Shown one piece after another: positions 54,450 to 63,014 of a stretch of DNA of 64,000 nt. This DNA is from JAGPUQ01 sp036677085 (GTDB taxonomy: Bacteria; Pseudomonadota; Gammaproteobacteria; Pseudomonadales; Porticoccaceae). The stretch is from the NCBI GenBank assembly GCA_036677085.1, contig JAKFFI010000016.1:59587-123586 (forward strand), in the 5' to 3' direction. Made by a program: the position numbers and the translations under genes. The notes beneath the pieces were generated by a model. That model was not told where the DNA came from. It searched no databases and was given only the letters and a program-made list of their open reading frames with translations. Each line of letters begins with the position of its first letter. The stretch's first letter is position 1.

Positions 54450-55120
54450 GAATTACTCCAGCGCAGTTGCAGCCAGGCGGAAATATCGGCGATCTCCCGC
54501 GCGCAGACTTCGTGCGCCATGGGATAGGTTCGGTAAGCGGGCGCATAACCCAGCTCGCGCAGCGCGGCGACGGTGCGCTGGCCCATCAGCTCCGGCACCA
54601 TGGGGTCGTGGCTGCCGTGCAGTACCAGAATCGGCAGGTTTCGGTTGGCTGCATGGGGGACGATGGTTTTATGAGTCGCGAAGTAGGTCGACATCGCCAG
54701 CAAGCCCGCCAGCGGTTCGGGATGGGCGAGGGCGGCTTGCAGCGCCACCGCGCCGCCTTGCGAAAAACCGGCGAGCACGATGCGTCGGGTATTCACGCCG
54801 CGGCTGACTTCCCGCTCGATCAATGCAACCACTGCGGCGGCGGAAGCCAGCAACTGGCTGTTGTCGATCTGTCGATCAATGTCGAGCGCCAGAATGTCGT
54901 ACCAGGCCGGCATGCGCAGGCCGCCGTTGATGGTGACGGGAATGGTCGGCGCGTGAGGAAATACGAAGCGCACCGCGAGGCTTGCGGGCAATTTGAGCTC
55001 GGGCACGATGGGCGCGAAATCGTGGCCGTCGGCGCCCAGGCCGTGGAGCCAGATGACGGCAGCATCGGCGGGCCGGACGGCTTTTTGCGGCTCGATCTCG
55101 ATACAGGGCAGCAGTTTCAT
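54446..55120 (-). CDS. Carboxylesterase / phospholipase, alpha/beta hydrolase
   Basis: 224 residues of the EstB/YpfH-like family. IWLHGLGADGHDF near the N-terminus, nucleophile GFSQGGAVALQAAL, acid Asp in HGSHDPMVPELMG, His in YPMAHEVCAREI. Cytoplasmic. Overlaps cinA and the CoA diphosphatase by 4 bases each, so the three are likely translated together. Confidence 0.9.
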   Translation of the reverse strand: MKLLPCIEIEPQKAVRPADAAVIWLHGLGADGHDFAPIVPELKLPASLAVRFVFPHAPTIPVTINGGLRMPAWYDILALDIDRQIDNSQLLASAAAVVALIEREVSRGVNTRRIVLAGFSQGGAVALQAALAHPEPLAGLLAMSTYFATHKTIVPHAANRNLPILVLHGSHDPMVPELMGQRTVAALRELGYAPAYRTYPMAHEVCAREIADISAWLQLRWSNS

Positions 55121-55737
55121 TGCGCGGCCTCGGTTGCGGCGGTCAGATGTGGGCGGATGATGTCGGCGAAGCTGGTCAGCACATTCAGGGTCAGGCCCCA
55201 GATCACATGATCCCGAAACTGAATGCCGGGAAAGGTCATGGCCACGCCGCCGACGGGATAATCAAGCTCGGTGGCGGCGCTCGCGGCGAACAGGTGGCGC
55301 AGCGGTACCCAGAAGACATCGGCCACTTCATGGGCGTGGCTGGCGAGGTCCAGCGTCTCGCCACCGGTCCCGATGTAGTAGACGAAGGGCGACAGCGTGA
55401 GACTGTTTGCGGTTTCCGGACGCACCACCTCGCGCACGGGGAGGGGACCGATGCGGTGAACGGCGGCGAGGCTGAGACCGATTTCCTCCCAGGTTTCGCG
55501 CTCGGCGACTTCGTGCGCATCGCGGTCGTCGCTGCCCGCGCGTCCGCCCGGAAACGCGACCTGGCCCGACCAGGGGTCGCCGGCGCGCTCGGCGCGGCGG
55601 ATGAAACAGACTTCGAGATCATTGTCGCCGTCGGCCAGAATCATGGCGACGGCCGCCTGCGTCGGCGCGGGTTCGAACGCGGCGGGCAGGTGCGCGCGGC
55701 GTTGCAGTGCGGTACGGATCTGATCGATGGTAATCAC
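55117..55737 (-). CDS. CoA pyrophosphatase, Nudix family (NudL-like)
   Basis: 206 residues. Nudix region FPGGRAGSDDRDAHEVAE then RETWEEIGL: GG and RE.EE are spaced as in the CoA-specific UPF0035/NudL branch, one residue longer than the canonical box. Upstream FIRRAERAGDPWSGQVA is the branch-specific CoA motif (usually LLTKRS). Hydrolyses CoA to 3',5'-ADP and phosphopantetheine, in line with the CoA-linked neighbours. Starts ATG 55737. Confidence 0.85.
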   Translation of the reverse strand: MITIDQIRTALQRRAHLPAAFEPAPTQAAVAMILADGDNDLEVCFIRRAERAGDPWSGQVAFPGGRAGSDDRDAHEVAERETWEEIGLSLAAVHRIGPLPVREVVRPETANSLTLSPFVYYIGTGGETLDLASHAHEVADVFWVPLRHLFAASAATELDYPVGGVAMTFPGIQFRDHVIWGLTLNVLTSFADIIRPHLTAATEAAQ

Positions 55738-55820
55738 GGTGCCTCGTTGGATTTTCGTCGTGGAACGCAGCGGCTCGTCGGTGAGCCGGCAATGGGTGAA
55801 GTATGTGAACGGCGCCCGGC

Positions 55821-57041
55821 TCAGCCCGCCAGCACGCCTCCCGCCACCAGCCGCTCGATGGTCGCCGCGTCATAGCCAGCTTGGCGCAGCACATCGCGGC
55901 CGTCGGCGCCCAGTTCCGGACCCAGCCGGGCAGGCACTTTGGGTGCGTCCCGGAGCGAGAACGGGCTGTTGACGGCCTGGCGGCGGCCGTGGGTATGACC
56001 TTCGACCGCGATCAGCATGTCGTTCTCCAGCGCCTGGGGATCGTTGGCGACTTCTTCCAGGGTTGCGACCAGACTGAAGGTCACCTGGTGTGCCACCAGT
56101 CGCGCGTTCCAATAGGCGTAATCCCGGCTCCGGAAGACCTCATCGAGAATGGCCGCCAGCGCTGCGCCATTGGCCTGGCGCGCGGCTTTTTCCGCGAAGC
56201 GCGGGTCGGTCAGCAGGTCGGTGCGGTCGATGGCCTGGGTGAACGGCGGCCAGTTCTTGTCTTCCTGCAGCACGATGATCGACAGCCAGCGGTCGTCGGC
56301 GGTGCGGTACTGATTGAGCAGCGCATTGCGCGGCGCCTTGCGGCTGGAGCGCTGAAAGGGCGCGGTGCCGGCGAGTACCCCGGCCAGCATGGAGGACGCG
56401 GCCCACAGTCCGTTGGCCATCAGGCTGGTGGAGACCTTGGTGCCCGTGCCGGTGCGCTCGCGGCGATACAGCGCCATCATCACGCCGGCGAACATGGTCA
56501 TCGCGCTGGGGTGATCGCCCATTGCGGCGGCGGGCAGCGAGGGATCGGCGTCCGCGGTGCGCACGATGTCCATCAGGCCGGTGCGGGCCCAGTAGGCATT
56601 GCCGTCGAAGCCCGGCTTGTCGGCGTCGGCGCCGTTTTCGCCGTAGCCGGTGATCTGGCCATAGATCAGGCGCGGGTTGGTGTCCTTGAGGTCTTCGTAG
56701 GTGATTTTCAGGCTCGCCAGCACCTTGGGCGGAAAGTTGGTCACCAGCACATCGGCCTGACCCACCAGCGCGAGCAGCGCGGCGCGGCCGTCGGGATGCT
56801 TGAGGTCGAGCACGATGCTGCGTTTGTTGCGGTTGTCCTGCTGCCACATGTAGGCGAAATCGAGGGGCATGAAGGGTGGCGACTGGTGCGCGTAACGGAA
56901 CGGATCGCCGATCCCCGGCGCCTCGACCTTGATCACGTCGGCGCCGAAGTCTCCCATGACCGCGGTGCTGCCCGGGCCGAAGACAAAGGTCGCCAGTTCG
57001 ATGACCTTGATACCACTCAACAGTGCTGGTTGATCGGACAT
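55821..57041 (-). CDS. CaiB/BaiF-type CoA transferase
   Basis: 406 residues from ATG 57041 (MSDQPALLSGIKVIELATF). Class III CoA transferase: VIELATFVFGPGSTAVMGDFGADVIKVEAPG at the N-terminus, NKRSIVLDLKHPDGRAAL, NFPPKVLASL, YGQITGYGENGADAD and GDHPSAMTMFAGVMMALYRRERTGTG. The catalytic Asp of the family is expected near residues 165-175 (LMDIV). Moves CoA between carboxylates, for example activating a catabolic acid. First gene of the minus series down to the LLM gene. Confidence 0.9.
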   Translation of the reverse strand: MSDQPALLSGIKVIELATFVFGPGSTAVMGDFGADVIKVEAPGIGDPFRYAHQSPPFMPLDFAYMWQQDNRNKRSIVLDLKHPDGRAALLALVGQADVLVTNFPPKVLASLKITYEDLKDTNPRLIYGQITGYGENGADADKPGFDGNAYWARTGLMDIVRTADADPSLPAAAMGDHPSAMTMFAGVMMALYRRERTGTGTKVSTSLMANGLWAASSMLAGVLAGTAPFQRSSRKAPRNALLNQYRTADDRWLSIIVLQEDKNWPPFTQAIDRTDLLTDPRFAEKAARQANGAALAAILDEVFRSRDYAYWNARLVAHQVTFSLVATLEEVANDPQALENDMLIAVEGHTHGRRQAVNSPFSLRDAPKVPARLGPELGADGRDVLRQAGYDAATIERLVAGGVLAG

Positions 57042-57243
57042 GGACAGGTTCTCTCGGGTTATTGTTTGCCCTGATCTTACACTCCCCGGGCAGTGGGACA
57101 AGGCGCTGCCGCGATCCGGTCGACCGGCAACCGGCTTCTCGGTGCCGGAGGTCAGGCGTCGCTCGCCGCCGGCGTGGTAGGCTCGACCCTGGCCGCGCTG
57201 CCAGCCGGTGCATGGCGCATTTCAGTGAGGAGGGAGAGGTCCC

Positions 57244-57552
57244 GTGAAGATTCAGCAACAGATCGAAGCCAAATTGCGCGCGGCCCTGACACCCCAGGTG
57301 CTGCACGTCGAGAACGAAAGTCACCGGCACAATGTGCCGGCGGGCGCCGAATCCCATTTCAAGGTCACGCTGGTGGCCGACTGCTTTGCGCCGCTGTCCC
57401 GCGTACAGCGTCACCGGCTGGTGTACCAGTTGCTGGCCGAAGAATTGGCCGGGCCGGTGCACGCTCTCGCCCTGCATGCCCATGCGCCGGCGGAGTGGGG
57501 CGACCGGGAGCAGGCGCCGGAATCGCCGCCGTGCCTGGGTGGCGATGGCTAG
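57244..57552 (+). CDS. bolA: BolA family protein
   Basis: 102 residues, GTG start at 57244 after a strong GGAGGGAGAGG ribosome site. BolA signatures: KIQQQIEAKLRAALTPQVLHV, ESHRHNVPAGAESHFKVTLV, QRHRLVYQLLAEEL, HALALHAHAP. The conserved His and the RHR pattern fit BolA1-like members that bind glutaredoxin [2Fe-2S] clusters. Morphology or stress regulator. Divergent from the CoA transferase gene. Confidence 0.9.
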   Translation: MKIQQQIEAKLRAALTPQVLHVENESHRHNVPAGAESHFKVTLVADCFAPLSRVQRHRLVYQLLAEELAGPVHALALHAHAPAEWGDREQAPESPPCLGGDG

Positions 57553-57717
57553 CCGCAGCCCGCCCTGCCCGCGGCCGCGGGCAGCATCCCCACCGGCTCC
57601 CCATCGCACTTAACCTGGATCAATTCGCCCGGGGATGCGTACCTAATCTGCATCAACACCCGGTGTCCTTTCCGCTGCTGCAATGGCGTCACCGATCCGT
57701 TGTAGAGGGGAAGCAAG

Positions 57718-58391
57718 ATGAAGCAACGCAAGATACTGGCGCTGGCTGTGGCCGGGGCGCTCGCCGCGGGCGCCGCCGGGGGGCGCTGGCGTATGAGGCC
57801 GGGGATCTGATCCTGCGCGTGGGCGTGGCCTCGGTGCAGCCCAACGAAGACAGCGACCCGCTGGCGCTCAATGGCACCAAGTTGCCGGGCACCGGCGCGG
57901 GCATCGACAACAACGAGCAGCTGGGCCTGACGCTCACCTACATGTTCACGCCCCAGTGGGGTGTCGGTGTGCTGGCGGCGACGCCTTTCGAGCACGATAT
58001 CAAGGCCAAGGGCGTGGGCGTTGATGCCGGCTCCATCAAACATCTGCCGCCCACTGTAACCCTGCAATATTTTCCGCTTGGAGCTGCGTCGCGCTGGCAG
58101 CCCTATGTGGGTCTGGGCATCAACTACACTTGGTTCTTTGACGAGGAGGTCGATGGTCAACTGGAGGGGGCGGGGTTCGGCGAGGGAAACCTGGAGGTTG
58201 ATAACTCCTGGGGCTGGGCCGGTCAGGCGGGGCTCGACTACCAGTTCGACGACCACTGGCAGGTCAATGCGGCGGTGTGGTACCTGGATATCGATACCGA
58301 CGCCACCTTCAAATTTGCCGCCAATCGCATCACCGCAAACGTCGATGTCGATCCCTGGGTCTATATGCTGGGTGTGGGTTACCGGTTCTGA
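57718..58391 (+). pseudogene. ompW: OmpW-family outer-membrane protein, frameshifted in signal peptide
   Basis: ATG 57718 after GAGGGG starts a perfect signal peptide (MKQRKILALAVAGALAAGAA), but that frame ends at TGA 57808-57810. The mature OmpW sequence is in another frame: YEAGDLILRVGVASVQPNED, LTYMFTPQWGVGVLAATPFEH, and a final Phe (MLGVGYRF). The frames meet at the six-G run 57778-57783; one more G (or two fewer) would restore a normal OmpW of about 224 residues. The 8-strand barrel is otherwise intact. Either real phase-variable slippage, a recent mutation, or a sequencing error. OmpW forms a channel for small hydrophobic molecules. Confidence 0.88.
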
Positions 58392-58413
58392 CCCGGTTCC
58401 GCCGCCCTGGTGT

Positions 58414-58447
58414 CGGGCCGGCCACTGCGGCCGGCCCGTTTGCGTTT
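58414..58447 (+). terminator. Intrinsic terminator after ompW
   Basis: 10-bp perfect stem CGGGCCGGCC / GGCCGGCCCG with a 5-base loop, then TTTGCGTTTT. 23 bases after the ompW stop. Confidence 0.8.
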
Positions 58448-58624
58448 TGGTGTGGCAGTGTCTGATTAACAGCGCAGTCACCCGATGGAGTCAGCGCCGC
58501 TCGGTATCGCGCAATGCCGGCCCGGCGGCGCCCGGTAAAATTCATCCGCCTGACTGGCATCTGTGCTAAACAGTCCGCTGCCCGGCGCTACCTGCCACGA
58601 TACCCCGCCATCGAGGAGCCCGCG

Positions 58625-59464
58625 ATGAAGCAGCAAATTTTCGGCTTTGACGCCTACGCCCCTGCCGAGATTGCCGAGCGTGTGCAGAAGGTCTGCGTCA
58701 TCAAGGCGCACATGCCGCTGCTGACCATGTGGATGCTGGCGATGCTCGCCGGCGCCTTCATCGGTCTCGGCGCGCTCTTTTTCACGCTGGTGGCCAGTGA
58801 CCACAGCCTGGGCTTTGCGAGTTCCCGCGTGCTGGGCGGTGTCTGCTTCTCCCTGGGACTGATCCTGGTGGTGGTGGCCGGCGCCGAATTGTTCACCGGC
58901 AACAATCTGCTGGTGATGGCCTGGGCCGAAGGCTGCCTCAGCACCCGCGATGTGCTGCGCGACTGGGCAATCGTCGGCGCCGGAAATTTCGTCGGCGCCG
59001 CCGGGCTGGCCGTGATCGTTTACCTGTCCGGCTACGGCGCGCTCAATCAGGGCGAGGTCGCGCGCACCGCCGTGCAGATCGCCGCGGCCAAGTGCGTGCT
59101 CCCGTTCTGGGAGGCGTTTTTTCGCGGCGTGCTGTGCAACGTGCTCGTGTGCATGGCGGTCTGGATGGCGATGGCGGGGCGCAGTGTGGTCGACAAGGCG
59201 GTCGCGATCATCTTCCCCATCGCGGCCTTTGTCGCCGCCGGGTTCGAGCACAGCATCGCCAATATGTATTTCATTCCCCTGGGCATGCTACTGCGCGATG
59301 GCCTCGCAACGCCCGTGCCCGGCGCCGAACTCATCGGCTGGATCGGCATGATCCGCAACCTGGTCCCGGTGATCCTCGGCAACCTGATGGGCGGCAGCGT
59401 GCTGGTCGCGCTGGTCTACCACCTGATCTATCGGCGCGGCGCAGTGCGCTTGCCGCCGGGGTAA
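58625..59464 (+). CDS. Formate/nitrite transporter family protein
   Basis: FNT-family pentameric channel, 279 residues from ATG 58625 (MKQQIFGFDAYAPAEIAERV). Six membrane segments; the FNT signatures ELFTGNNLLVM, FFRGVLCNVLVCMAVWMA and FEHSIANMYFIPLG are present, with the central pore His in FEHSIAN. FocA and NirC cannot be told apart here; no pfl or nir gene is near. The open frame upstream of the ATG is not protein-like. Confidence 0.92.
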   Translation: MKQQIFGFDAYAPAEIAERVQKVCVIKAHMPLLTMWMLAMLAGAFIGLGALFFTLVASDHSLGFASSRVLGGVCFSLGLILVVVAGAELFTGNNLLVMAWAEGCLSTRDVLRDWAIVGAGNFVGAAGLAVIVYLSGYGALNQGEVARTAVQIAAAKCVLPFWEAFFRGVLCNVLVCMAVWMAMAGRSVVDKAVAIIFPIAAFVAAGFEHSIANMYFIPLGMLLRDGLATPVPGAELIGWIGMIRNLVPVILGNLMGGSVLVALVYHLIYRRGAVRLPPG

Positions 59465-59511
59465 TTCTTCGCCCAGTCATTGTCGCCAGAAGTGGCATTT
59501 TCGCGCTGGCA

Positions 59512-59526
59512 GCTTGTTGAAAAAAA
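59512..59526 (+). repeat. Second copy of the GCTTGTTGAAAAA repeat end
   Basis: Same 13-base end motif as at 4345, here followed by AATCCGGC, which pairs with GCCGGATT at about 59624-59632. The complementary TTTTTCAACAAGC end is missing, so it is a half element or a diverged copy between the FNT gene and the IPTL-CTERM gene. Confidence 0.5.
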
Positions 59527-59665
59527 TCCGGCGGGGCGGCCAGGTGCGGGCTGAAAGGAGCGAGCACCGCGAACCACGCTTGCGGTTGACAAACGACAGG
59601 GCGGCACCCAAGAATTGCCCGGCCGGATTTCCGTTGCATATCGCCACACAACCAGGGACACCGCG

Positions 59666-59848
59666 ATGAAGAAAATTCATATTGCGAATCTGTTGACAGG
59701 ACTCATGGGCAGCGCCAGTGCGATGGCACAGACCAATAGCGCGTTTTTGACTCCGGTGTCCGTACCGACGCTTGGTGAAGCCGGGCTCGCCCTGCTGATG
59801 GTCGCCGTGGGCATCGCAGGCGGTTTTATCGCCCGCCGCAAGAAATAA
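59666..59848 (+). CDS. Very short IPTL-CTERM sorting-signal protein
   Basis: 60 residues: a signal peptide (MKKIHIANLLTGLMGSASAMA, about 1-22), then a spacer of only about ten residues, then VPTLGEAGLALLMVAVGIAG followed by a basic tail (ARRKK). The VPTLGE-hydrophobic-Arg layout is the IPTL-CTERM type of exosortase-like sorting signal. Almost no mature domain remains between the two signals. Too short and too low in motif content for other ideas; a truncated surface protein or a minimal substrate are both possible. Confidence 0.7.
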   Translation: MKKIHIANLLTGLMGSASAMAQTNSAFLTPVSVPTLGEAGLALLMVAVGIAGGFIARRKK

Positions 59849-59893
59849 CCGAAGATCCTTCAGCACGGCGTCGGACTGTCGGGTTGCATTTGA

Positions 59894-60703
59894 GTGGAGC
59901 CGCTATCTGACCCGGTGCTGGCGCTGTTGCGCGGCGCGTATTTCGGAACCCTGTTCGGCAGTTTTTTCTTTTTCCTGTTGTGGGAAGGCGGCGCACCGCG
60001 CGTTGCCTTCGTCAGTGCGGCGGCTCGGCGCAGACATGTTCTGCGCAACCTCGGCATGCTCGGACTCGTTGTGCTGATCGCCGACCTCGTCGTGGGCGGC
60101 TGGCTCCTCGGTACCGTGAACCGGATAGGCGCGGTGTCGCCTGGCCTGCTTTCGCGCTTCGATCTCGCGTGGCCGGTATTGCTCGCGATTGGTATCCTTG
60201 CGATCGATCTGTTCGCCTATTGGTGGCACCGGGTGTGCCATGCCATCCCCTGGTTGTGGAGACTGCATCGGGTCCACCACAGCGACACCCATCTCGATGC
60301 CACCACGGGCGCACGCGCTCACGCGCTTGAAACATCGCTCGAAATCGTGGTGCTGGTGGGGGCGATGCTGCTGGCGGGAATACCGCTCTGGGTCGAACTG
60401 GTACGCACTCTGTTCCTCAATCCGCTGTTGCTGGCCCAGCATGCCAACGTGACCTATCCACAATGGCTTGAGCGCGCGGCGTGTCCGCTGATTGTCACCC
60501 CCGAGATACATCGCGTTCATCATTCGCCGATTGGTGCCGAGCAGAACTCGAACTTTGGCCAGTTTTTTTCGATCTGGGACCGCTTGTTCGGGACTTACCG
60601 GACACCTCCGGCAACCACCGCGGACGTAGGCGTTGCCGGGCTGAATGCCGAACGCTTCCAGACGCTGGCGGGAATGTGCGCCACGCCTTTCCTGCGGACC
60701 TGA
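59894..60703 (+). CDS. Fatty-acid hydroxylase / sterol desaturase family membrane protein
   Basis: 269 residues with four to five membrane segments. The di-iron histidine clusters are intact: HRVCH, LHRVHHSDTHLD, HANVTYP and EIHRVHHSPIGAEQNSNFG near the C-terminus. The family puts hydroxyl groups or double bonds on lipids (alkylglycerol monooxygenase, sterol desaturase-like). GTG start at 59894. Follows the IPTL-CTERM gene by 45 bases and converges on rnh. Substrate unknown. Confidence 0.88.
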   Translation: MEPLSDPVLALLRGAYFGTLFGSFFFFLLWEGGAPRVAFVSAAARRRHVLRNLGMLGLVVLIADLVVGGWLLGTVNRIGAVSPGLLSRFDLAWPVLLAIGILAIDLFAYWWHRVCHAIPWLWRLHRVHHSDTHLDATTGARAHALETSLEIVVLVGAMLLAGIPLWVELVRTLFLNPLLLAQHANVTYPQWLERAACPLIVTPEIHRVHHSPIGAEQNSNFGQFFSIWDRLFGTYRTPPATTADVGVAGLNAERFQTLAGMCATPFLRT

Positions 60704-60732
60704 CAATGCGCCGGGGACGATGCTTCCGACGT

Positions 60733-61473
60733 TCAACCCTTGGGCATCGCCAGGATCTCGGCAGTTGACAGGGTTTCAGTGTATTGGCACAAGCCGGCTT
60801 CCCGTCGTTTGATGGCGATGACGGACATGCGGTCCGCCAGCTCGTTGCCTTCTATGCCGGCATGACCGGCCACATGCTGCACCCGGATGCGGTCGGCGAT
60901 CTCGACATAGAGCGCATGCGCCGACTGGATCAGGTCGAGATTCATGATTGCGCCGCCCTTGCGTTTCCAGCCCCTGGCCTTCCACCCGAAGGCCCAGGTC
61001 GTGACGCATTCGATGGCATATTTCGAGTCGCAGAGGATCGCCACGCTGTGGCCACTCTCGATGGACCTGTTGGCAAACACCAGCGCATGGTGGAGGCCCA
61101 GCAGCTCCGCCGTGTTGTTGGTGCCGGCGGGGTTGTAGAGCCCATACCACAGCTGAGCCAGCGCGCCACCTTTGTAGACGGCCATGCCGGTGCCGGCCTG
61201 CCCCGGATTGGGGTCGCAGGCGCCGTCGCAGTAGATTTCGATGTCGGCACTGGAGCGTTCTGCGGGGGCAACGATCTGTGCCCGGGGCGAAGCCGGTTTC
61301 CGGACCGTTGCCGGTTTGCCCTGAGCGTAGGCTTCTTCGGCAAGTGCGAGGGTGGGGAACGATTTGAACTTCGCGCCCGGAAAACCCTTGATCTGTCGTT
61401 CGGCTTCCGGCCAGATCGAGTAGATGCCAGGGGCTTTCCCGACCCAGACGACGTAATATTTTTTCGGTGGCAC
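60733..61473 (-). CDS. Ribonuclease H with N-terminal viroplasmin domain
   Basis: 246 residues from GTG 61473 (preceded by AAGG 8 bases upstream). An N-terminal viroplasmin domain (KKYYVVWVGKAPGIYSIWPE, about 1-50, with KGFPGAKFKSFPT) is typical of RNase H1-type hybrid binding. The RNase H domain follows with all acidic residues: IYCDGACDPNPG, NNTAELLGL, LCDSKYAIE and NELADRMS. Cuts RNA in RNA-DNA hybrids. This two-domain form is common in eukaryotic RNase H1 and in some bacteria, different from single-domain E. coli RnhA. Confidence 0.92.
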   Translation of the reverse strand: MPPKKYYVVWVGKAPGIYSIWPEAERQIKGFPGAKFKSFPTLALAEEAYAQGKPATVRKPASPRAQIVAPAERSSADIEIYCDGACDPNPGQAGTGMAVYKGGALAQLWYGLYNPAGTNNTAELLGLHHALVFANRSIESGHSVAILCDSKYAIECVTTWAFGWKARGWKRKGGAIMNLDLIQSAHALYVEIADRIRVQHVAGHAGIEGNELADRMSVIAIKRREAGLCQYTETLSTAEILAMPKG

Positions 61474-61866
61474 GGCAAGGACCTTGAGTAAAAAACGTGG
61501 GTAAAGGGCGCCGCCCGGCGCTGGGTTCACAGGGGGGCGCGCCAGCGTAGCCGGTGTGACGGGCTTGTGACGCCTGCGGATTATCGCGTTTCCCGGCCGG
61601 TCCGCGGGAGGACGCCCGTCCGCCAGGGGTGACCCAATCCCATCCTCCTGTGTCGCAGCGCGCGATGGGCGATGTCTGTCGTGGCGTCGAAATGGCGTAA
61701 TATCGGTAAACCAATGCGCCGCGCACAGCGACCCGACCCCGATAAACGAACGGGCGCGACACCGGCCAATCTGCATGAGCCGAAACATTCGGGCGCCCGG
61801 GCGCCGGGTTGACATTCGGCTGACTCGAATAATGAGCCGGCAATACGACCGACACGGGATGACAGC
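61474..61866. promoter_or_regulatory. Divergent regulatory gap with possible TetR-like operator
   Basis: 393 bases between rnh and the acyl-CoA dehydrogenase without a credible gene. TTGACA at 61809-61814 followed 15 bases later by TAATGA is a possible promoter for the dehydrogenases. An inverted repeat ATTCG-N7-CGAAT (61814-61830) overlaps it and could be a repressor site. Confidence 0.35.
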
Positions 61867-62997
61867 ATGAAATTCAGTTTCACCGATGAACAGGAGCAGA
61901 TCCGCGCCATGGTGCGGCGATTTCTCGCCGAGCAGTCGCCGACCACGGAGATCCGCCGCCTGATGGCCACCGACCACGGCTGGGAGCGCGCGGGCTGGCA
62001 GCGGCTGAGCAGCGAGCTTGGGCTCACCAGCGTGCACATTCCCGAGGCCTACGGCGGCCAGGGTCTCGGCTTCGTCGAGCTGGCCATCGTGCTCGAGGAA
62101 ATGGGTCGCGCGCTGTTGTGCGCGCCCTATTTTGCGTCGGTGGTGCTGGCCGCCAACGCCATCCTGAACGCGGGCAGCGAGGACCAAAAACAGGAATTGC
62201 TGCCGGGCATCGCGGCGGGCGAGACCGTGGCGACACTGGCCTTTACCGAGAATAACGGCCGCTGGGACAGCACCGGGGTAGCGCTGACGGCGACCCCCAC
62301 CGGTGGCAGCTACCGGCTGTCCGGCGTCAAAAGCTTCGTGCTGGATGGGCATACGGCGGATCTGATCATCGTGCTGGCCCGCGCACCCGGTAGCAGTGGC
62401 GACAGCGGTTTGTCATTTTTCAGCGTGCGCGGCGACGCCGCCGGACTCGACCGACAGCTGCTCAAGTCCGTTGACAGCACCCGCAAGCTGGCGCGTCTGA
62501 CTTTCAACGATGTGCGCGGGGAATTACTGGGTGAACTCGGCGCCGCCGCTGCGCCCTTCGCCAGAACCCTGGATCAGGCCGCGGTCTGCCTCGCCAACGA
62601 GATGGTCGGCGGCGCCGACCAGTTGCGTCAATCCGCCCTCGACTACGCGATGATGCGGATGCAGTTCGGTCGCCCCATCGCCAGCTTCCAGGCGATCAAG
62701 CACAAATGCGCCGACATGCTGGTGGACGTGGAGCTCGCGAAATCCGCGGCCTACTACGCGACCGAGGCAGCGGCGGAAAGCGACCCGGAGCTGCCCGCCC
62801 TGGCGTCGCTGGCCAAGGCCTGTGCGGCAGACGCCTTCATGCAGACCGCCCGGGAAACCATCCAGCTGCACGGCGGCATCGGCTTCACCTGGGATAACGA
62901 CACCCATCTGTGGTTCAAGCGCGCCAAGAGCTCCGAGGTGTTTCTGGGCAGTCCGAGTTACCACCGCGAACTGCTGATGCAGCGCTGGAACGTGTGA
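61867..62997 (+). CDS. Acyl-CoA dehydrogenase
   Basis: 376 residues. FAD enzyme making an alpha,beta-unsaturated acyl-CoA. The N-terminal helical domain (FTDEQEQIRAMVRRFLAEQSP) is followed by the beta domain (ATLAFTENNGRWD) and the C-terminal domain with MRMQFGRPIASFQAIKHKCADM and ETIQLHGGIGFTWDNDTHLWFKRAKSS. A catalytic Glu in the QLHGG-region position of some ACADs is not obvious, and the sequence looks like the ACAD FadE26/34-type partner often paired with a second subunit. 17 bases before the next dehydrogenase. Confidence 0.88.
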   Translation: MKFSFTDEQEQIRAMVRRFLAEQSPTTEIRRLMATDHGWERAGWQRLSSELGLTSVHIPEAYGGQGLGFVELAIVLEEMGRALLCAPYFASVVLAANAILNAGSEDQKQELLPGIAAGETVATLAFTENNGRWDSTGVALTATPTGGSYRLSGVKSFVLDGHTADLIIVLARAPGSSGDSGLSFFSVRGDAAGLDRQLLKSVDSTRKLARLTFNDVRGELLGELGAAAAPFARTLDQAAVCLANEMVGGADQLRQSALDYAMMRMQFGRPIASFQAIKHKCADMLVDVELAKSAAYYATEAAAESDPELPALASLAKACAADAFMQTARETIQLHGGIGFTWDNDTHLWFKRAKSSEVFLGSPSYHRELLMQRWNV

Positions 62998-63014
62998 GAG
63001 GCGAGGCAAATACC

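Noticed and set aside
61474..62352. 293-codon N-terminal extension of RNase H
   Set aside because: The added sequence is antisense to the acyl-CoA dehydrogenase and is not protein-like; GTG 61473 with a ribosome site gives the usual two-domain length.
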